64,000 nt of DNA from SAR202 cluster bacterium bin90 (GTDB lineage: Bacteria > Chloroflexota > Dehalococcoidia > Lucifugimonadales > JADFKI01), in the NCBI GenBank assembly GCA_002238855.1, contig MPND01000007.1, positions 1-64,000 of the forward strand. Direction: 5' to 3'. The notes under the pieces are model-generated. The model ran no database searches. It saw only the letters and a program-made list of their open reading frames with translations, and was not told the DNA's origin. Position 1 is the first letter of the stretch, and every line of letters starts with the position of its first letter. The translations under genes and the position numbers were made by a program. Positions 24,549 to 34,777 of this stretch are shown piece after piece.

Positions 24549-25019
24549 ATGGCGCGTCGAAGAAGGGCCGAGGTTCGCGTTCCACCGCCTGACATTAAAT
24601 ATGGCAGCGTGGAACTGAGCCAGTTCATCAACAGAGTTATGTGGAGTGGCAAGAAGACCACCGCACAGCGCATCGTGTATGGGGCGCTGGACCTTGTTGA
24701 ACAAGAGGCGAACCGCCCGGGGCTGGAGGTTTTCGAGCAGGCGCTTCGTAATACGATGCCGATGCTCGAGGTCAAGTCTCGTCGAGTCGGCGGCGCGACC
24801 TACCAGGTCCCGACAGAAGTACGACCATCACGGCGCATGGCACTTGCCATGCGCTGGATTATTACGGCAGCGCGCGCACGCGGCAGCAGGCCCATGCACG
24901 AGAGCCTCGCAGGGCAATTGCTGGAGGCGGCGCGCAATCAGGGGCCGGCTGTGCGGCGGCGTGAAGAGGCGCACAGGATGGCAGAGGCGAATCGCGCCTT
25001 TGCACATTACAGGTGGTAG
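24549..25019 (+). CDS. rpsG: 30S ribosomal protein S7
   Basis: 156 residues, normal length. Primary binder of the 16S rRNA 3' major domain. Starts [10 protein letters not shown] and carries the family motifs [22 protein letters not shown] and [24 protein letters not shown]. Lies between rpsL and fusA in the standard str order. Confidence 0.98.
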   Translation: MARRRRAEVRVPPPDIKYGSVELSQFINRVMWSGKKTTAQRIVYGALDLVEQEANRPGLEVFEQALRNTMPMLEVKSRRVGGATYQVPTEVRPSRRMALAMRWIITAARARGSRPMHESLAGQLLEAARNQGPAVRRREEAHRMAEANRAFAHYRW

Positions 25020-25063
25020 CAAAACAGGTTGTAACAGACCGTTCAACCTAATCACAAGCTTGG

Positions 25064-25111
25064 CAGTCGTCCTTCGACTAGCTCACGACGAACGGGTTCT
25101 CCGAGTGAGCT
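25064..25111. repeat. Stem-loop repeat in the rpsG-fusA spacer
   Basis: Contains CCTTCGACTAGCTCACGACG, resembling the widely dispersed CCTTCGACAAGCTCAGGACG bacterial repeat, and an AGCTCAC (25080-25086) / GTGAGCT (25105-25111) stem. It lies within the operon and may influence fusA mRNA. Confidence 0.45.
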
Positions 25112-25168
25112 GTCACAAGAGAAGCGCGATGTGCCTAGCCCAGTGGGGCGAATAGGAAAAGATAGAGA

Positions 25169-27226
25169 ATGCCTGCAACTATGCAGAGTCTGGAAAAGAC
25201 GAGAAACATAGGGTTCATCGCGCACATCGACGCCGGCAAGACGACGGTGACGGAGCGCGTGCTGTACTTCACCGGCCGAATCCGCAAGATCGGTGGCGTG
25301 GACGACGGCACGACTGCGATGGACTGGATGGCGCAAGAGCGCGAGCGCGGAATTACGATTACATCCGCGGCGACTACGGCAGAGTGGGACGACTACACAA
25401 TCAACATCATCGATACGCCGGGCCATGTCGATTTCACCGCAGAGGTGGAGCGCAGCCTGCGTATCCTGGACGGTGGTGTGGTTGTCTTCGATGCGGTCGC
25501 CGGCGTGCAGCCGCAGTCTGAGACAGTCTGGCGGCAAGCGGACAAGTACCATGTGCCGCGTATATGCTTCGTAAACAAGATGGACCGCGTCGGCGCGGAC
25601 TTCAACCGCACGATAGACTCAATATCTCACCGGCTACAGGCGAACCCCGTAGCGGTGCAGATTCCAATCGGGCAAGAGGATGCATTCCTGGGAGTCATTG
25701 ACCTCATCGAGGGCAAGTCGTGGACTTGGGCCGAAGAAGGCGTTGACATACCCAAAGAGGGACCGGTACCGGAAGAGTTCATCGAAGACTATATGAACTA
25801 TCGCAGCCTGATGATAGAGAAGATAGCCGAAACCGACGATGAGCTCCTACTCAAGTTCCTTGAAGACGAAGAGATAACGAACCAGGAAATCAAGGATGCG
25901 CTACGGAAGGCGACGATTGGATACAGTATCGTTCCCGTCTTTTGCGGCACAGCGTTGCGAACGAAGGGCATTCAACCCCTTGTAGATGCCATCTGCGAAT
26001 ACCTTCCCTCCCCTCTCGATGTTCCCCCCGTTACCGGCAAAGCTCCGACCTCCGATGATGAGCTTCTGCGCGCCCCCGACCCGGAAGAGCCGTTCTCCGC
26101 TCTGGCGTTCAAGACGGTTTCCGATCCCTACATTGGCCGTCTGGTGTATTTCAGGGTTTATTCTGGCACCGCGGCATCAGGGTCTTCCGTGTATAACTCC
26201 ACGAATCGCAGACGCGAGCGGCTGGGCCGCATCGTTCAGATGCACGCGCAGCACCGCGAAGACATGGAAGAGGTCCATGCCGGTCAGATTGCCGCAGCCG
26301 TAGGCTTGAAATTCACTGCAACGGGCGACACGATCTGCACCCAGGACGATCCCATTGTCCTGGAGACGATCAGCTTCCCTGAGCCGGTGATTTCGGTCGC
26401 CATCGAGCCTCGCTCGCGGGCAGACCAGGACAAGCTCTCAGACGCGCTGGTGAAATTGTCTGACGAGGACCCGACTTTCAAGATCAATTACGACAACGAG
26501 ACCGGGCAGACGATAATGTCCGGCATGGGTGAGCTTCACCTTGAGATACTTGTTGACAGGATGAAGCGCGAATTCAGCGTCGAGGGCAATGTCGGCCAAC
26601 CGCGCGTTGCCTACCGGGAGACGGTCAGAAAGGCCGCCCGCGGCGTGGGACGATTCGTGAGGCAGACGGGTGGACATGGTCAGTTCGGCCATGTAGTCCT
26701 GGAGATGGAGCCCGGCGAGAGTGGCTCCGGCATCGTCATCGAGGACAAAATTTCCGGTGGAGCCATCCCGCGTGAGTTCATTCCTTCAGCGCAGAACGGC
26801 ATACGCGAGGCGCTGAACACGGGGCCGCTTTCAGGCTTCCAGATGATCGACATTAAAGTGACGATGGTTGACGGCAGTTTCCACGAGGTTGACTCATCGC
26901 AGGTCGCCTTCCAGATTGCCGGTTCGATGGCTGCGAAAGATGCTGTCAGCAAGGCGCGGCCACTGCTGCTGGAACCCATTATGAGCCTGGAGGTAGTTAC
27001 TCCGGGCGAATTTTTGGGCGAAGTTCTTGGAGACCTGGGACGGCGGCGAGCCGCAATTCGCAATATCGAGGGCCAAGGCGAGATTCAGGTCGTCAAGGCG
27101 TCAATACCGCTGGGCGAGAGTTTCGGCTACGCGAGTGCGATAAGGTCGCTCACGCAGGGACGCGCCAGCTACAATATGGAATTCGACAATTACGAGGCCG
27201 CTCCGGAGGGAATGCTCACGGTCTAG
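25169..27226 (+). CDS. fusA: Elongation factor G
   Basis: 685 residues. Translocation GTPase. The G-motifs are complete: [15 protein letters not shown] (G1), RGITITSA (G2), DTPGHVDF (G3), NKMD (G4). Domains II-V follow, with the domain IV loop region [16 protein letters not shown]. Length and domain order are typical of bacterial EF-G. The ATG at 25169 is followed by a second in-frame ATG at 25181, either of which could be used. Confidence 0.98.
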   Translation: MPATMQSLEKTRNIGFIAHIDAGKTTVTERVLYFTGRIRKIGGVDDGTTAMDWMAQERERGITITSAATTAEWDDYTINIIDTPGHVDFTAEVERSLRILDGGVVVFDAVAGVQPQSETVWRQADKYHVPRICFVNKMDRVGADFNRTIDSISHRLQANPVAVQIPIGQEDAFLGVIDLIEGKSWTWAEEGVDIPKEGPVPEEFIEDYMNYRSLMIEKIAETDDELLLKFLEDEEITNQEIKDALRKATIGYSIVPVFCGTALRTKGIQPLVDAICEYLPSPLDVPPVTGKAPTSDDELLRAPDPEEPFSALAFKTVSDPYIGRLVYFRVYSGTAASGSSVYNSTNRRRERLGRIVQMHAQHREDMEEVHAGQIAAAVGLKFTATGDTICTQDDPIVLETISFPEPVISVAIEPRSRADQDKLSDALVKLSDEDPTFKINYDNETGQTIMSGMGELHLEILVDRMKREFSVEGNVGQPRVAYRETVRKAARGVGRFVRQTGGHGQFGHVVLEMEPGESGSGIVIEDKISGGAIPREFIPSAQNGIREALNTGPLSGFQMIDIKVTMVDGSFHEVDSSQVAFQIAGSMAAKDAVSKARPLLLEPIMSLEVVTPGEFLGEVLGDLGRRRAAIRNIEGQGEIQVVKASIPLGESFGYASAIRSLTQGRASYNMEFDNYEAAPEGMLTV

Positions 27227-27298
27227 TTTCACCGCAGCATTCCGAATATGTTCATAAGCAGACGCACTAGCCTAAACGGGAGTTGGTAGAAGCGAAAT

Positions 27299-27616
27299 AT
27301 GGTTACAGCCAACAGCCAAAAGATACGCATCATATTGAAAGCCTTCGACCACAGACTGCTAGACCAGTCTGCGGGACAGATAGTTGAGGCTGCCGAGCGC
27401 ACAGGCGCCCGCGTTACGGGTCCGGTGCCGCTACCGACTGCCATCAAACGCTTCTGCGTGATACGCGGGCCGCACATCGACAAGAACTCGCGAGAGCACT
27501 TTGAATTGCGGACGCACAACAGGCTCATAGACATTCTGGAGCCGACATCGAAGACGATTGACTCGCTGACCCGGCTAAATGTGCCGGCGGGTGTGGATAT
27601 TTCGATCAAGCTCTAG
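27299..27616 (+). CDS. rpsJ: 30S ribosomal protein S10
   Basis: 105 residues. Shows [11 protein letters not shown]-type N-terminus ([17 protein letters not shown]), the P-loop-like [39 protein letters not shown] stretch and [10 protein letters not shown] end. Component of the 30S head and, in other bacteria, of the NusB antitermination complex. Begins the S10 part of the cluster. Confidence 0.98.
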   Translation: MVTANSQKIRIILKAFDHRLLDQSAGQIVEAAERTGARVTGPVPLPTAIKRFCVIRGPHIDKNSREHFELRTHNRLIDILEPTSKTIDSLTRLNVPAGVDISIKL

Positions 27617-27700
27617 AAGTAACGCTATGTCGTCAGGTTGTAGCAGGCATCGCTGAACAAGATGGGAGAGATTTTCTACTCCCAGATAAAGAGTACGGTT

Positions 27701-28339
27701 ATGACGGTTCATGGACTAATTGGCAAAAAGATTGGTACCACCCAGGTCTTTCACGAGGATGGGCGCGCCGACTGTGTTACCGCTATCGAAGTGGGACCAT
27801 GCACGGTGACGCAGGTCAAGACCTCTGATAACGACGGCTACGAAAGCGTTCAGCTCGGCTTCGAGCCTGTAAAGAAGCTGAACAAGCCTCGTTCCGGACA
27901 TCTGAAGCGGAGCGGACAGCAGATGTTCCGCCACCTGCGCGAAGTGGGTGCAGACGATGTGAGCGAAATCGAGGTGGGGCAGACCCTGGACGCCAGCGTA
28001 TTCGAGGCCGGAGAGGCTATCGAAGTGACGGGCAAGTCCAAGGGGCGCGGCTTCGCGGGCGGCGTGCGGAGGTACAACTTCCGCGGCGGTCCCAAGACGC
28101 ACGGCCAGTCCGACAGGCACAGGGCGCCGGGTTCGGTTGGTGCGGGCAGCACGCCGGGGCGGGTCATCAAGGGCCTGCGGATGGCGGGACACATGGGCGA
28201 CGAGAGGGTTACCTCAAGGGGACTCGAAGTCGTGCTGGCAGATGCCGAGCGCAATCTGCTGCTCGTGAAGGGCACCGTTCCGGGTGCGAGCAACGGGCTT
28301 GTGATAGTGAGAAAAGCGGGCAAAAGGAAGAAGTCGTGA
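27701..28339 (+). CDS. rplC: 50S ribosomal protein L3
   Basis: About 212 residues from the ATG at 27701 (MTVHGLIGKKIGTTQVF), the normal L3 start; an in-frame ATG at 27662 would add 13 residues that are not part of the family. The extended loop contains GRGFAGGVRRYNFRGGPKTHGQSDRHRAPGS-type motifs that reach the peptidyl transferase centre. The stop overlaps the GTG of rplD by four bases. Confidence 0.97.
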   Translation: MTVHGLIGKKIGTTQVFHEDGRADCVTAIEVGPCTVTQVKTSDNDGYESVQLGFEPVKKLNKPRSGHLKRSGQQMFRHLREVGADDVSEIEVGQTLDASVFEAGEAIEVTGKSKGRGFAGGVRRYNFRGGPKTHGQSDRHRAPGSVGAGSTPGRVIKGLRMAGHMGDERVTSRGLEVVLADAERNLLLVKGTVPGASNGLVIVRKAGKRKKS

Positions 28340-29022
28340 AGCTAGACGTGAGGAACATGAGTGGCGCTGTTGTTGACAGCGTCGAGGTGCTGGACGATGT
28401 GTTCGACGCACCGATGAACTCTGCGCTCGTTCACCAGGTCATGGTGGGGCAGCTGGCGAATAAACGCCAGGGCACCGCCAAGGTGAAGACGCGCTCAGAA
28501 GTTGCGGGAGGCGGCGCAAAGCCACGACCGCAGAAGTACACCGGGCGCGCGCGGCAGGGTTCCATCCGGTCACCGCAGTGGCGCGGCGGCGGTGTAGTAT
28601 TCGGACCGACACCCCGAAGTTATAGGCAGAGGACGCCAAAGCGCATGAAGCGCGAGGCAATCAAGATGGTTCTCTCCGACAAGGCGAGGGAGCAGCAATT
28701 GGTTGTGGTTGACGCACTCCAGTTGTCAGATGCCAAGACTAAGCAGGTGGCTCAGGCGCTCAGGGCGCTGGAAGTTGATTCTTCCGCGCTGCTGGTTGCG
28801 GATGTAATAGGCGAGGATGTGGTGCGCGCGGCGCGAAACATTCCGAGGATTCGAACGCTGCCGGTGTCGCAGTTGAATGCGGTGGACATGCTCAACGCGA
28901 GGAAGGTCATAATGACTGTCGGCGCGGTGAGACAAGCCGAGGAGCTTTGGGGCGGCGAGTATGTTCGCATCAAGCGCCAGGCAGCAGCCGCGGTTTCGGC
29001 GGATGAAGGGGAGGAAGAGTAA
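28336..29022 (+). CDS. rplD: 50S ribosomal protein L4
   Basis: 228 residues from GTG. The exit-tunnel loop TRSEVAGGGAKPRPQKYTGRAR is present, followed by SIRSPQWRGGGVVFGPTPRSY. The C-terminus ends with an acidic, Ala-rich tail slightly longer than usual. The stop overlaps the rplW start by one base. L4 autoregulates S10 operons in Gammaproteobacteria; no equivalent is visible here. Confidence 0.97.
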   Translation: MKLDVRNMSGAVVDSVEVLDDVFDAPMNSALVHQVMVGQLANKRQGTAKVKTRSEVAGGGAKPRPQKYTGRARQGSIRSPQWRGGGVVFGPTPRSYRQRTPKRMKREAIKMVLSDKAREQQLVVVDALQLSDAKTKQVAQALRALEVDSSALLVADVIGEDVVRAARNIPRIRTLPVSQLNAVDMLNARKVIMTVGAVRQAEELWGGEYVRIKRQAAAAVSADEGEEE

Positions 29023-29312
29023 TGGACTTGCATCCCTTCGAGATATTGAGGAAGCCCATTATCACTGAGAAGAGCACCGACCTTCAGGAAGATGGTCGGT
29101 ATGTATTCGAGGTGGCGAAGTCTGCGACAAAGCACCAGATCAAATGGGCAGTGCAGGAAGCCTTCGGCGTAACCGTCACGAAGGTGAATACGATGAACAA
29201 AAAGGGCAAGACGAAGCGATACGGGCCACGCCTGGCACAGAAGAAGGCGATAAAAAAGGCGATCGTAACGCTCGCGCCCGGTGACACGATAACAATATTT
29301 GAAGGCGTATAG
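29022..29312 (+). CDS. rplW: 50S ribosomal protein L23
   Basis: 96 residues. Tunnel-exit protein that docks trigger factor and SRP. Motifs ILRKPIITEKST and FEVAKSATKHQIKWAVQEAFGVTVTKVNTMN are typical. Lies tightly between rplD and rplB. Confidence 0.97.
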   Translation: MDLHPFEILRKPIITEKSTDLQEDGRYVFEVAKSATKHQIKWAVQEAFGVTVTKVNTMNKKGKTKRYGPRLAQKKAIKKAIVTLAPGDTITIFEGV

Positions 29313-29327
29313 GCGGGGGCGTTTAAG

Positions 29328-30161
29328 ATGCCACTAAGAGCACTAAAGCCAGGAACTCCAGGGCAGCGCGGCGCGGTTCTGTCCACTTCGGACGACATAA
29401 CGACGCGCAAGCCCAAAAAGGCGCTGGTTCGCCCTATGAAGAAGAACGCCGGGCGCAACTCGTCGGGCCGGATTACGGTGCGGCACCGCGGAGGCGGACA
29501 CAAGCGGCGCTACCGGATCATCGACTTCAAGCGCGACAAGCACGGCATACCGGGCGAGGTCACATCGATTGAGTACGACCCGAACAGGTCTGCCCGAATC
29601 GCGCTCATCAAGTATCCGGACGGCGACTGGCGGTACATACTGGCGCCGGATGGCCTGACCGTGGGCGACAAGATCGAGTCGGGCGAGAATGCAGAACAGC
29701 GGGTGGGCAATGCGCTCCCGCTGCGCTCCATCCGTGAGGGCTCTCAGGTCCACAACATCGAGATGAAAGTGGGCAGAGGCGGCCAGATGGTGCGAAGCGC
29801 GGGTGGCTCGGCGCAGCTACTTGCGAAGGAAGGCAGGTATGCACTCCTGCGATTGCCGTCAGGCGAGATGCGGAATGTGCTGACCGCGTGCATGGCGACT
29901 ATCGGTCAGGTGAGCAACCTTGATCATAAGAATGTCAAGCTGGGCAAGGCAGGACGAAAGCGCAATATGGGCTGGCGTCCTGAGGTGCGCGGTTCAGTAA
30001 TGTCCCCGCGCGACCATCCGCACGGCGGCGGCGAAGGCCGCTCTCCCATCGGTATGCCGGGGCCGAAAACCCCCTGGGGCAAGCCCGCACTCGGATATCG
30101 AACGCGCAAGAGGAAGAAGCCGTCCGACAAGTTCATCGTTCGGCGCAGGGGTCAGCGATAG
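29328..30161 (+). CDS. rplB: 50S ribosomal protein L2
   Basis: 277 residues. Needed for subunit joining and peptidyl transfer. The conserved [22 protein letters not shown] and the C-terminal [14 protein letters not shown] with the functionally important His are intact, ending in a basic tail ([17 protein letters not shown]). Confidence 0.98.
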   Translation: MPLRALKPGTPGQRGAVLSTSDDITTRKPKKALVRPMKKNAGRNSSGRITVRHRGGGHKRRYRIIDFKRDKHGIPGEVTSIEYDPNRSARIALIKYPDGDWRYILAPDGLTVGDKIESGENAEQRVGNALPLRSIREGSQVHNIEMKVGRGGQMVRSAGGSAQLLAKEGRYALLRLPSGEMRNVLTACMATIGQVSNLDHKNVKLGKAGRKRNMGWRPEVRGSVMSPRDHPHGGGEGRSPIGMPGPKTPWGKPALGYRTRKRKKPSDKFIVRRRGQR

Positions 30162-30268
30162 AGATTTAATTGTCAGTATTCCGATTCGGCGATTGATCAG
30201 CCCTAAAAGGGAATCCATCAGGGTCACATTAGTCGAGAATACTGGCGAGATTAGGCAAGGGAATAAAC

Positions 30269-30553
30269 ATGTCTAGGTCAACCAAAAAGGGACCGTATGT
30301 GGATCCGAAGCTTGCGAAGAAGGTGACTGCCGCTCAGAACAGCCGCAGCCGCACCGTAATTCGTACGTGGTCGCGGGCGTCCACAATAATGCCTGACATG
30401 CTCGGGCTGACGATAGCGATACATGACGGGAGACGTCATGTTCCGCTGTTCATAACAGAGAACATGGTCGGGCACAAACTTGGCGAATTCGCGCCCACGC
30501 GCACTTTCAGGGGACATATATCCCGGTCGGAGCGTGCCACGCGAGCGAGGTAA
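30269..30553 (+). CDS. rpsS: 30S ribosomal protein S19
   Basis: 94 residues. [18 protein letters not shown] at the start and [35 protein letters not shown] are diagnostic. Head protein that contacts S13 and the A-site region. Preceded by about 105 bases without a gene. Confidence 0.98.
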   Translation: MSRSTKKGPYVDPKLAKKVTAAQNSRSRTVIRTWSRASTIMPDMLGLTIAIHDGRRHVPLFITENMVGHKLGEFAPTRTFRGHISRSERATRAR

Positions 30554-30592
30554 CGCCCTTTCTAACAGTACTTCTGCTGTATCACAGCACCG

Positions 30593-30615
30593 GACTCCTG
30601 CCTTTGCAGGAATCG
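30593..30615. repeat. Interspersed palindromic repeat in the rpsS-rplV spacer
   Basis: TCCTGC-CTTT-GCAGGA (30596-30611) forms a short hairpin. Its flanks resemble the copy at 19890-19920, so it is probably a dispersed repeat rather than a gene-specific signal. Confidence 0.5.
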
Positions 30616-30667
30616 CGGGACAAAACGGCAGAAGGTATAAATAAGCAAACGATAGCGAGTCTGAGAA

Positions 30668-31006
30668 ATGCCGGTCCGAGCAGTAGCGACAAATACGGGT
30701 TACTCCGTAAAAAAGATAAAGCCCATCATAGATATGATTCGGGGCATGAATGTGGAAGAGGCGTTGAATGCGCTGCGCTTCCTGCCCTCCCCTATCGCAG
30801 CAAGAGTTGCGAAGGTGGTGCAGTCTGCGGCGGCGAATGCGGAGAACGAGCTGACGGCTCGGACTTCCGACCTGCGTATCACAGAGATATACGCAAATGA
30901 AGGCCCGCGCACGAAGAGATTCAGGGCGCGCGCCAGAGGCCGAATAACCCGCATCATCCGGCGCAACAGTCACATCACCGTAATAGTTGACGAGGAGGTC
31001 TCCTAA
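30668..31006 (+). CDS. rplV: 50S ribosomal protein L22
   Basis: 112 residues. Lines the exit tunnel. Family features: YSVKKIKPIIDMIRGMNVEEALNALRF and the loop with NEGPRTKRFRARARGRITRIIRRNSHITVIV. The stop codon lies one base before the rpsC start. Confidence 0.97.
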   Translation: MPVRAVATNTGYSVKKIKPIIDMIRGMNVEEALNALRFLPSPIAARVAKVVQSAAANAENELTARTSDLRITEIYANEGPRTKRFRARARGRITRIIRRNSHITVIVDEEVS

Positions 31007-31007
31007 G

Positions 31008-31997
31008 TTGGGTCAAAAGACGCACCCCATAGGGTTCAGACTGGGCATCAGCAAGGACTGGCAGTCTCGCTGGTTCGCTTCGAAGCCCGAAGAGTACCGC
31101 GACCTCGTCAAGCAAGATGTAGAGGTGCGAGACATCATCTTGTCTCGATACCCGGACGCAGGCATCTCCAGAGTGGAGATCGAGCGCGGCAATGATGTTG
31201 TGATAACGATTCACACGGCACGGCCGGGAATCGTCATCGGCAGAGGCGGACAGCGCGTTGAGGAGCTTCGCAAGGAGCTCGAGCAGAAGTCATCGAGGCG
31301 CGCACGGCTGAATGTGCAGGAGATACGACAGCCTGAGCTTGACGCGTATCTCGTGGGCCGAAACATCGCAGAGCAGCTTGAGCGTCGCGTGGCGTTCCGG
31401 CGGGCAATACGACAGACGGTCATGCGAACCACCCAGGCCGGCGCACTCGGCATCAAGGTGCTGATTTCCGGCAGACTGGGCGGCGCGGACATAGCGCGGC
31501 GAGAGAAAGCCATGGAGGGACGCGTGCCGCTGCACACGCTGCGCGCGGACATCGACTATGCGATCGCCGAGGCTGCGACCGAATTTGGCGTTATCGGCAT
31601 CAAGGTGTGGATTTACAAGGGAGACATTATTCCCGAACCACGGCAGAGACCGCAGGAGGAACCTACTCCCGAGGATATCGCGCCGATCGAAGTAAGGGTC
31701 AGCGGGACTGGAGAGCCAGAGGCAGCCGCGCCGGCACCAGAAGCAACAGCGCCTGCAGTACCACCTGCGCCGGCAGCTCCTGCAGCACCCACGGCAGCAC
31801 CGCCCACACCTGCAGCTCCTGCAGTACCACCCGCGCCGGCATCCGATGCAGCACCGGCACCTGCGGCAGCTCCACCCGAGGCAACACCTGCGGCACCACC
31901 CGCACCGGCACCCGCAGCACCACCTGCGGAATCGCCCGAGGCACCAGTGGTCGAACCAACAGCAGAGGTACCAAATGCTCCAACCGAAGAGAGTTAA
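31008..31997 (+). CDS. rpsC: 30S ribosomal protein S3 with long Ala/Pro-rich C-terminal tail
   Basis: About 329 residues from TTG at 31008 ([13 protein letters not shown]), with AGGAGGT a few bases upstream inside the rplV end; an earlier in-frame TTG at 30987 is unlikely. The KH domain has [18 protein letters not shown], and [15 protein letters not shown] and [13 protein letters not shown] close the core at about residue 207. S3 usually ends near 210-240 residues; here residues ~235-329 are a low-complexity Ala/Pro tail. The 3' end of the tail codons overlaps the start of rplP by 23 bases. Confidence 0.96.
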   Translation: MGQKTHPIGFRLGISKDWQSRWFASKPEEYRDLVKQDVEVRDIILSRYPDAGISRVEIERGNDVVITIHTARPGIVIGRGGQRVEELRKELEQKSSRRARLNVQEIRQPELDAYLVGRNIAEQLERRVAFRRAIRQTVMRTTQAGALGIKVLISGRLGGADIARREKAMEGRVPLHTLRADIDYAIAEAATEFGVIGIKVWIYKGDIIPEPRQRPQEEPTPEDIAPIEVRVSGTGEPEAAAPAPEATAPAVPPAPAAPAAPTAAPPTPAAPAVPPAPASDAAPAPAAAPPEATPAAPPAPAPAAPPAESPEAPVVEPTAEVPNAPTEES

Positions 31998-32388
31998 ATA
32001 TCGCAATCACCACAGGGGAAGGCGCAAGGGCCTTGCCGTGACCGGAAGCACCATGAATTACGGTGAGTTCGGCATCAAGGCGACCGAGGCTGCCTGGGTT
32101 ACCTCACGCCAGATCGAAGCGGCGAGGCGCGCGATGACGCGCTACGCTCGAAGAGGCGGGAAGATCTGGATTCGCATATTCCCGGACAAGACGGTAACGG
32201 CGCGCGCTGCCGAGACTCGCATGGGAAGCGGCAAGGGCGCGGTTGACCACTGGGTAGCAGTGGTGAAGCCGGGCAGAGTCCTGTTCGAGATTGCGGGCGT
32301 GCCGGAAGATACGGCGAAGGAAGCGCTGCGACTGGCGTCTTCCAAGCTTCCGATGGGCACGACCATTGTTTCCAGGCAGAGCATTTAA
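31975..32388 (+). CDS. rplP: 50S ribosomal protein L16
   Basis: 137 residues from the ATG at 31975 ([21 protein letters not shown]), the standard L16 start, lying inside the last codons of rpsC in another frame. An open frame to 31846 upstream is only the shadow of the rpsC tail. [24 protein letters not shown] and [24 protein letters not shown] are diagnostic. L16 sits near the A-site and organises the peptidyl transferase centre. Confidence 0.97.
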   Translation: MLQPKRVKYRNHHRGRRKGLAVTGSTMNYGEFGIKATEAAWVTSRQIEAARRAMTRYARRGGKIWIRIFPDKTVTARAAETRMGSGKGAVDHWVAVVKPGRVLFEIAGVPEDTAKEALRLASSKLPMGTTIVSRQSI

Positions 32389-32440
32389 GATTTCTAGAGT
32401 AGCCTGCTATCAGTAGATAGCGGCGAGTGGCAGGATTGAA

Positions 32441-32644
32441 ATGGAAATAGACGACATCAGGGCACTGTCCGATGACGAGCTTGATGAAGAACTCGAAGAG
32501 ACGCACAGGGCGCTCATGAATTTGAGATTTCGAGCCGCGACTATGCAGTTGGCGGATATGAACGAAGTCGGCAGGGCGCGCAAGCGTATCGCGCGCATCA
32601 AGACCGTGATACGAGAAAGGGAGCTCGCCGCAGGCATAGTATGA
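32441..32644 (+). CDS. rpmC: 50S ribosomal protein L29
   Basis: 67 residues, two helices: [34 protein letters not shown], then [17 protein letters not shown]. Located near the tunnel exit. The stop overlaps the rpsQ start by four bases. Confidence 0.96.
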   Translation: MEIDDIRALSDDELDEELEETHRALMNLRFRAATMQLADMNEVGRARKRIARIKTVIRERELAAGIV

Positions 32645-33036
32645 GTTACGAGAGACGCAAGATCAGAATTGGCAGGGTAGTCAGCGACAAGATGGACAAG
32701 ACGGTCGTTGTAGCCGTGGAATGGCGACGCCCGCATCGTGTTTATAAGAAGCCGGTCAGGCGTGAGACGCGCTTCGTGGCTCATGACCCTGAGAACAATT
32801 GCAAGCTGGGCGACACCGTGAGAATTCGCGAGGGACGCCCGATGTCCAAGACGAAGCGCTGGCGGGTGATTGACATCCTGCAGCGCGAGGACATAGCGGA
32901 GGTGCTGCCCGACGAGCTTACCGCGTCTGATGAGAGCGATATCCTTGCGGAAGCGCAGCCAGCCGTCGATGTGAGCGCCAAGGTCGCATACGAGGACGAT
33001 TCCGCGAATGACGGAGCGGAGGCAGAGCAGGAATGA
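32641..33036 (+). CDS. rpsQ: 30S ribosomal protein S17 with acidic C-terminal extension
   Basis: 131 residues against about 85 in most bacteria. The OB-fold core ([57 protein letters not shown]) is complete by ~residue 83. The last ~45 residues are acidic and Ala-rich ([17 protein letters not shown]... [14 protein letters not shown]) and probably disordered. The stop overlaps rplN by four bases. Confidence 0.96.
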   Translation: MSYERRKIRIGRVVSDKMDKTVVVAVEWRRPHRVYKKPVRRETRFVAHDPENNCKLGDTVRIREGRPMSKTKRWRVIDILQREDIAEVLPDELTASDESDILAEAQPAVDVSAKVAYEDDSANDGAEAEQE

Positions 33037-33401
33037 TTCAGCAATACTCGCGCCTGCGAGTTGCAGACAACTCGGGCGCAAAGACGATAAGCTGCATCGG
33101 CGTACCCGGTGGCAGCGGCAGAAAATATGCTTGGCTTGGCGACATCATCGTTGCTTCCGTCAAGGAAGCCGCGCCCGCGTCCAATGTGCGCAAGGGCGAG
33201 GTCGTCAGGGCGGTGATTGTTCGCACCACGAAGAGCCATCGCAGGCCGGACGGTTCGCATATTCGCTTCGACGATAACGCGGCTGTGCTGGTCAACGAAG
33301 ACCAGTTGCCCCGCGGGACGCGCATTTTCGGACCGGTGGCGCGTGAGCTGCGCGACAAGAACTTCATGCGCATCGTATCGCTCGCGCCGGAGGTGCTTTA
33401 A
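33033..33401 (+). CDS. rplN: 50S ribosomal protein L14
   Basis: 122 residues. [23 protein letters not shown] at the start and [46 protein letters not shown] are diagnostic. Starts in an overlap with rpsQ; rplX begins two bases after its stop. Confidence 0.98.
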   Translation: MIQQYSRLRVADNSGAKTISCIGVPGGSGRKYAWLGDIIVASVKEAAPASNVRKGEVVRAVIVRTTKSHRRPDGSHIRFDDNAAVLVNEDQLPRGTRIFGPVARELRDKNFMRIVSLAPEVL

Positions 33402-33403
33402 CT

Positions 33404-33724
33404 ATGAATTCCGGAAGACTGCGACCCGACGACATGGTAATCGTTACCAAGGGGCGTGACCGCGGCAAGACCGGGCGCGTTCAGCAGGTATTCCCAGGTG
33501 ATGGCAAGGTACTGGTGGAGGGCGTCAATGTCGCCTTGCGCCACACAAAGCCGACGCAGGGAGTCAGGCAAGGGGGCATCATCCAGAAGGAGATGCCGGT
33601 GCGAATCAGCAATGTGATGCTGATATGCCCGTCCACGAACGAACCCACGCGAGTGGGATACACGCGACTTGCCGACGGAACGAAGGCTAGGGTCTCCAAG
33701 AAGAGCGGCGAGATTATTGAATAA
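33404..33724 (+). CDS. rplX: 50S ribosomal protein L24
   Basis: 106 residues with the KOW motif region DDMVIVTKGRDRGKTGRVQQVFPGDGKVLVEGVN, then the usual RHTKPTQGVRQGGI and C-terminal RVGYTRLADGTKARVSKKSGEII. Assembly initiator of the 50S subunit. Confidence 0.97.
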   Translation: MNSGRLRPDDMVIVTKGRDRGKTGRVQQVFPGDGKVLVEGVNVALRHTKPTQGVRQGGIIQKEMPVRISNVMLICPSTNEPTRVGYTRLADGTKARVSKKSGEIIE

Positions 33725-33736
33725 GAGGGACGGCGA

Positions 33737-34342
33737 GTGACTACGCAGAACGAAAACGGAGCGGCTGCACCCAAAGAAGCGCCGCGCATGCTGGACAAGA
33801 TACGCAACGAGATCGCACCCGTGATGATCCAGGAGTTCAGCTACACGAGCGCCATGCAGGTGCCGCGCCTGAGCAAGGTTAATTTGAACATCGGCTTGGG
33901 TGAGGCGCTGACGAACGCCCGCGCGCTGGAGAATGCCACGCGCGACCTGACCGCCATCAGCGGGCAGAAGCCGGTAACGACTCGCGCGAAGAAATCCATC
34001 GCGGGCTTTAAGATTCGAGAAGGAATGCCTATCGGTGTGACCGTGACGCTGCGCGGAAGGCGAATGTACGAATTCGTTGACCGCCTGCTGAGCTCGTCGC
34101 TGCCGAGAATTCGTGACTTTCAGGGAGTGTCGCGGAACGCATTCGACGGTAGAGGGAACTACTCTCTGGGCATACGGGAGCAGGTTATATTCCCTGAAAT
34201 CGATTACAACAACATTGACCGAATTCGCGGACTCCAGATAGTCATTGTGACCACGGCGCCCTCGGACCCCGAGGGTCTGCGATTGCTCGAATTGATGGGC
34301 ATGCCGTTCACGCGACCCGATTCGCAGCAGAGAGTAGCTTAA
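33737..34342 (+). CDS. rplE: 50S ribosomal protein L5
   Basis: 201 residues from GTG. The first ~20 residues are a variable leader; the core begins [19 protein letters not shown] and includes [45 protein letters not shown] and [21 protein letters not shown]. Binds 5S rRNA and contacts P-site tRNA. Confidence 0.97.
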   Translation: MTTQNENGAAAPKEAPRMLDKIRNEIAPVMIQEFSYTSAMQVPRLSKVNLNIGLGEALTNARALENATRDLTAISGQKPVTTRAKKSIAGFKIREGMPIGVTVTLRGRRMYEFVDRLLSSSLPRIRDFQGVSRNAFDGRGNYSLGIREQVIFPEIDYNNIDRIRGLQIVIVTTAPSDPEGLRLLELMGMPFTRPDSQQRVA

Positions 34343-34396
34343 GGCTGCGGCAGATGCCGCTTGACGAAGGATTTACGAGACGAAGGCAGGGGAAAA

Positions 34397-34702
34397 TTGG
34401 CTAAAGAATCCTCCAAAGCTAAGAATGAACGCCGCAAGCTGACCGTGGCACGATATGCCGCCAAACGCTCGGAGTTGCGCGCAATCGCGCGGGACCTGAG
34501 CAGGCCGCAGCAGGAACGGGCACAGGCGCGAGACGAACTTGCGCTGCTGCCGCGTGACGCCAATCCAAATCGCGTGCGGAATCGCGACCTGACGACCGGA
34601 AGGCCGCGCGGCTATATCAGGCACTTTGGACTGTCTCGCATTACATTCCGCGAGATGGCGCTGAAGGGTCTGCTGCCCGGAGTGCGAAAAGCTAGTTGGT
34701 AA
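34397..34702 (+). CDS. rpsN: 30S ribosomal protein S14 (zinc-free form)
   Basis: 101 residues from TTG at 34397 ([20 protein letters not shown]), with AGGCAGGGG upstream; an earlier TTG at 34361 gives a non-family leader. It lacks the CxxC zinc motif and is the long C-minus form, with [33 protein letters not shown] at the end. Confidence 0.96.
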   Translation: MAKESSKAKNERRKLTVARYAAKRSELRAIARDLSRPQQERAQARDELALLPRDANPNRVRNRDLTTGRPRGYIRHFGLSRITFREMALKGLLPGVRKASW

Positions 34703-34777
34703 AGATAACCGGCAGCATCAGCATAGAAACGCTGATGACTGACGGATGAATTCCAGGGAACTGACAAGGAAAATCAG

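Noticed and set aside
31846-31974. His/Gln-rich N-terminal extension of L16
   Set aside because: It is the S3 tail read in another frame. L16 starts canonically at 31975.
31290-32006. Cys/Arg-rich open frame antisense to rpsC
   Set aside because: The Cys-Arg-Trp repeats are the reverse complement of the Ala/Pro tail codons of S3, so this is a shadow and not a metal-binding protein.
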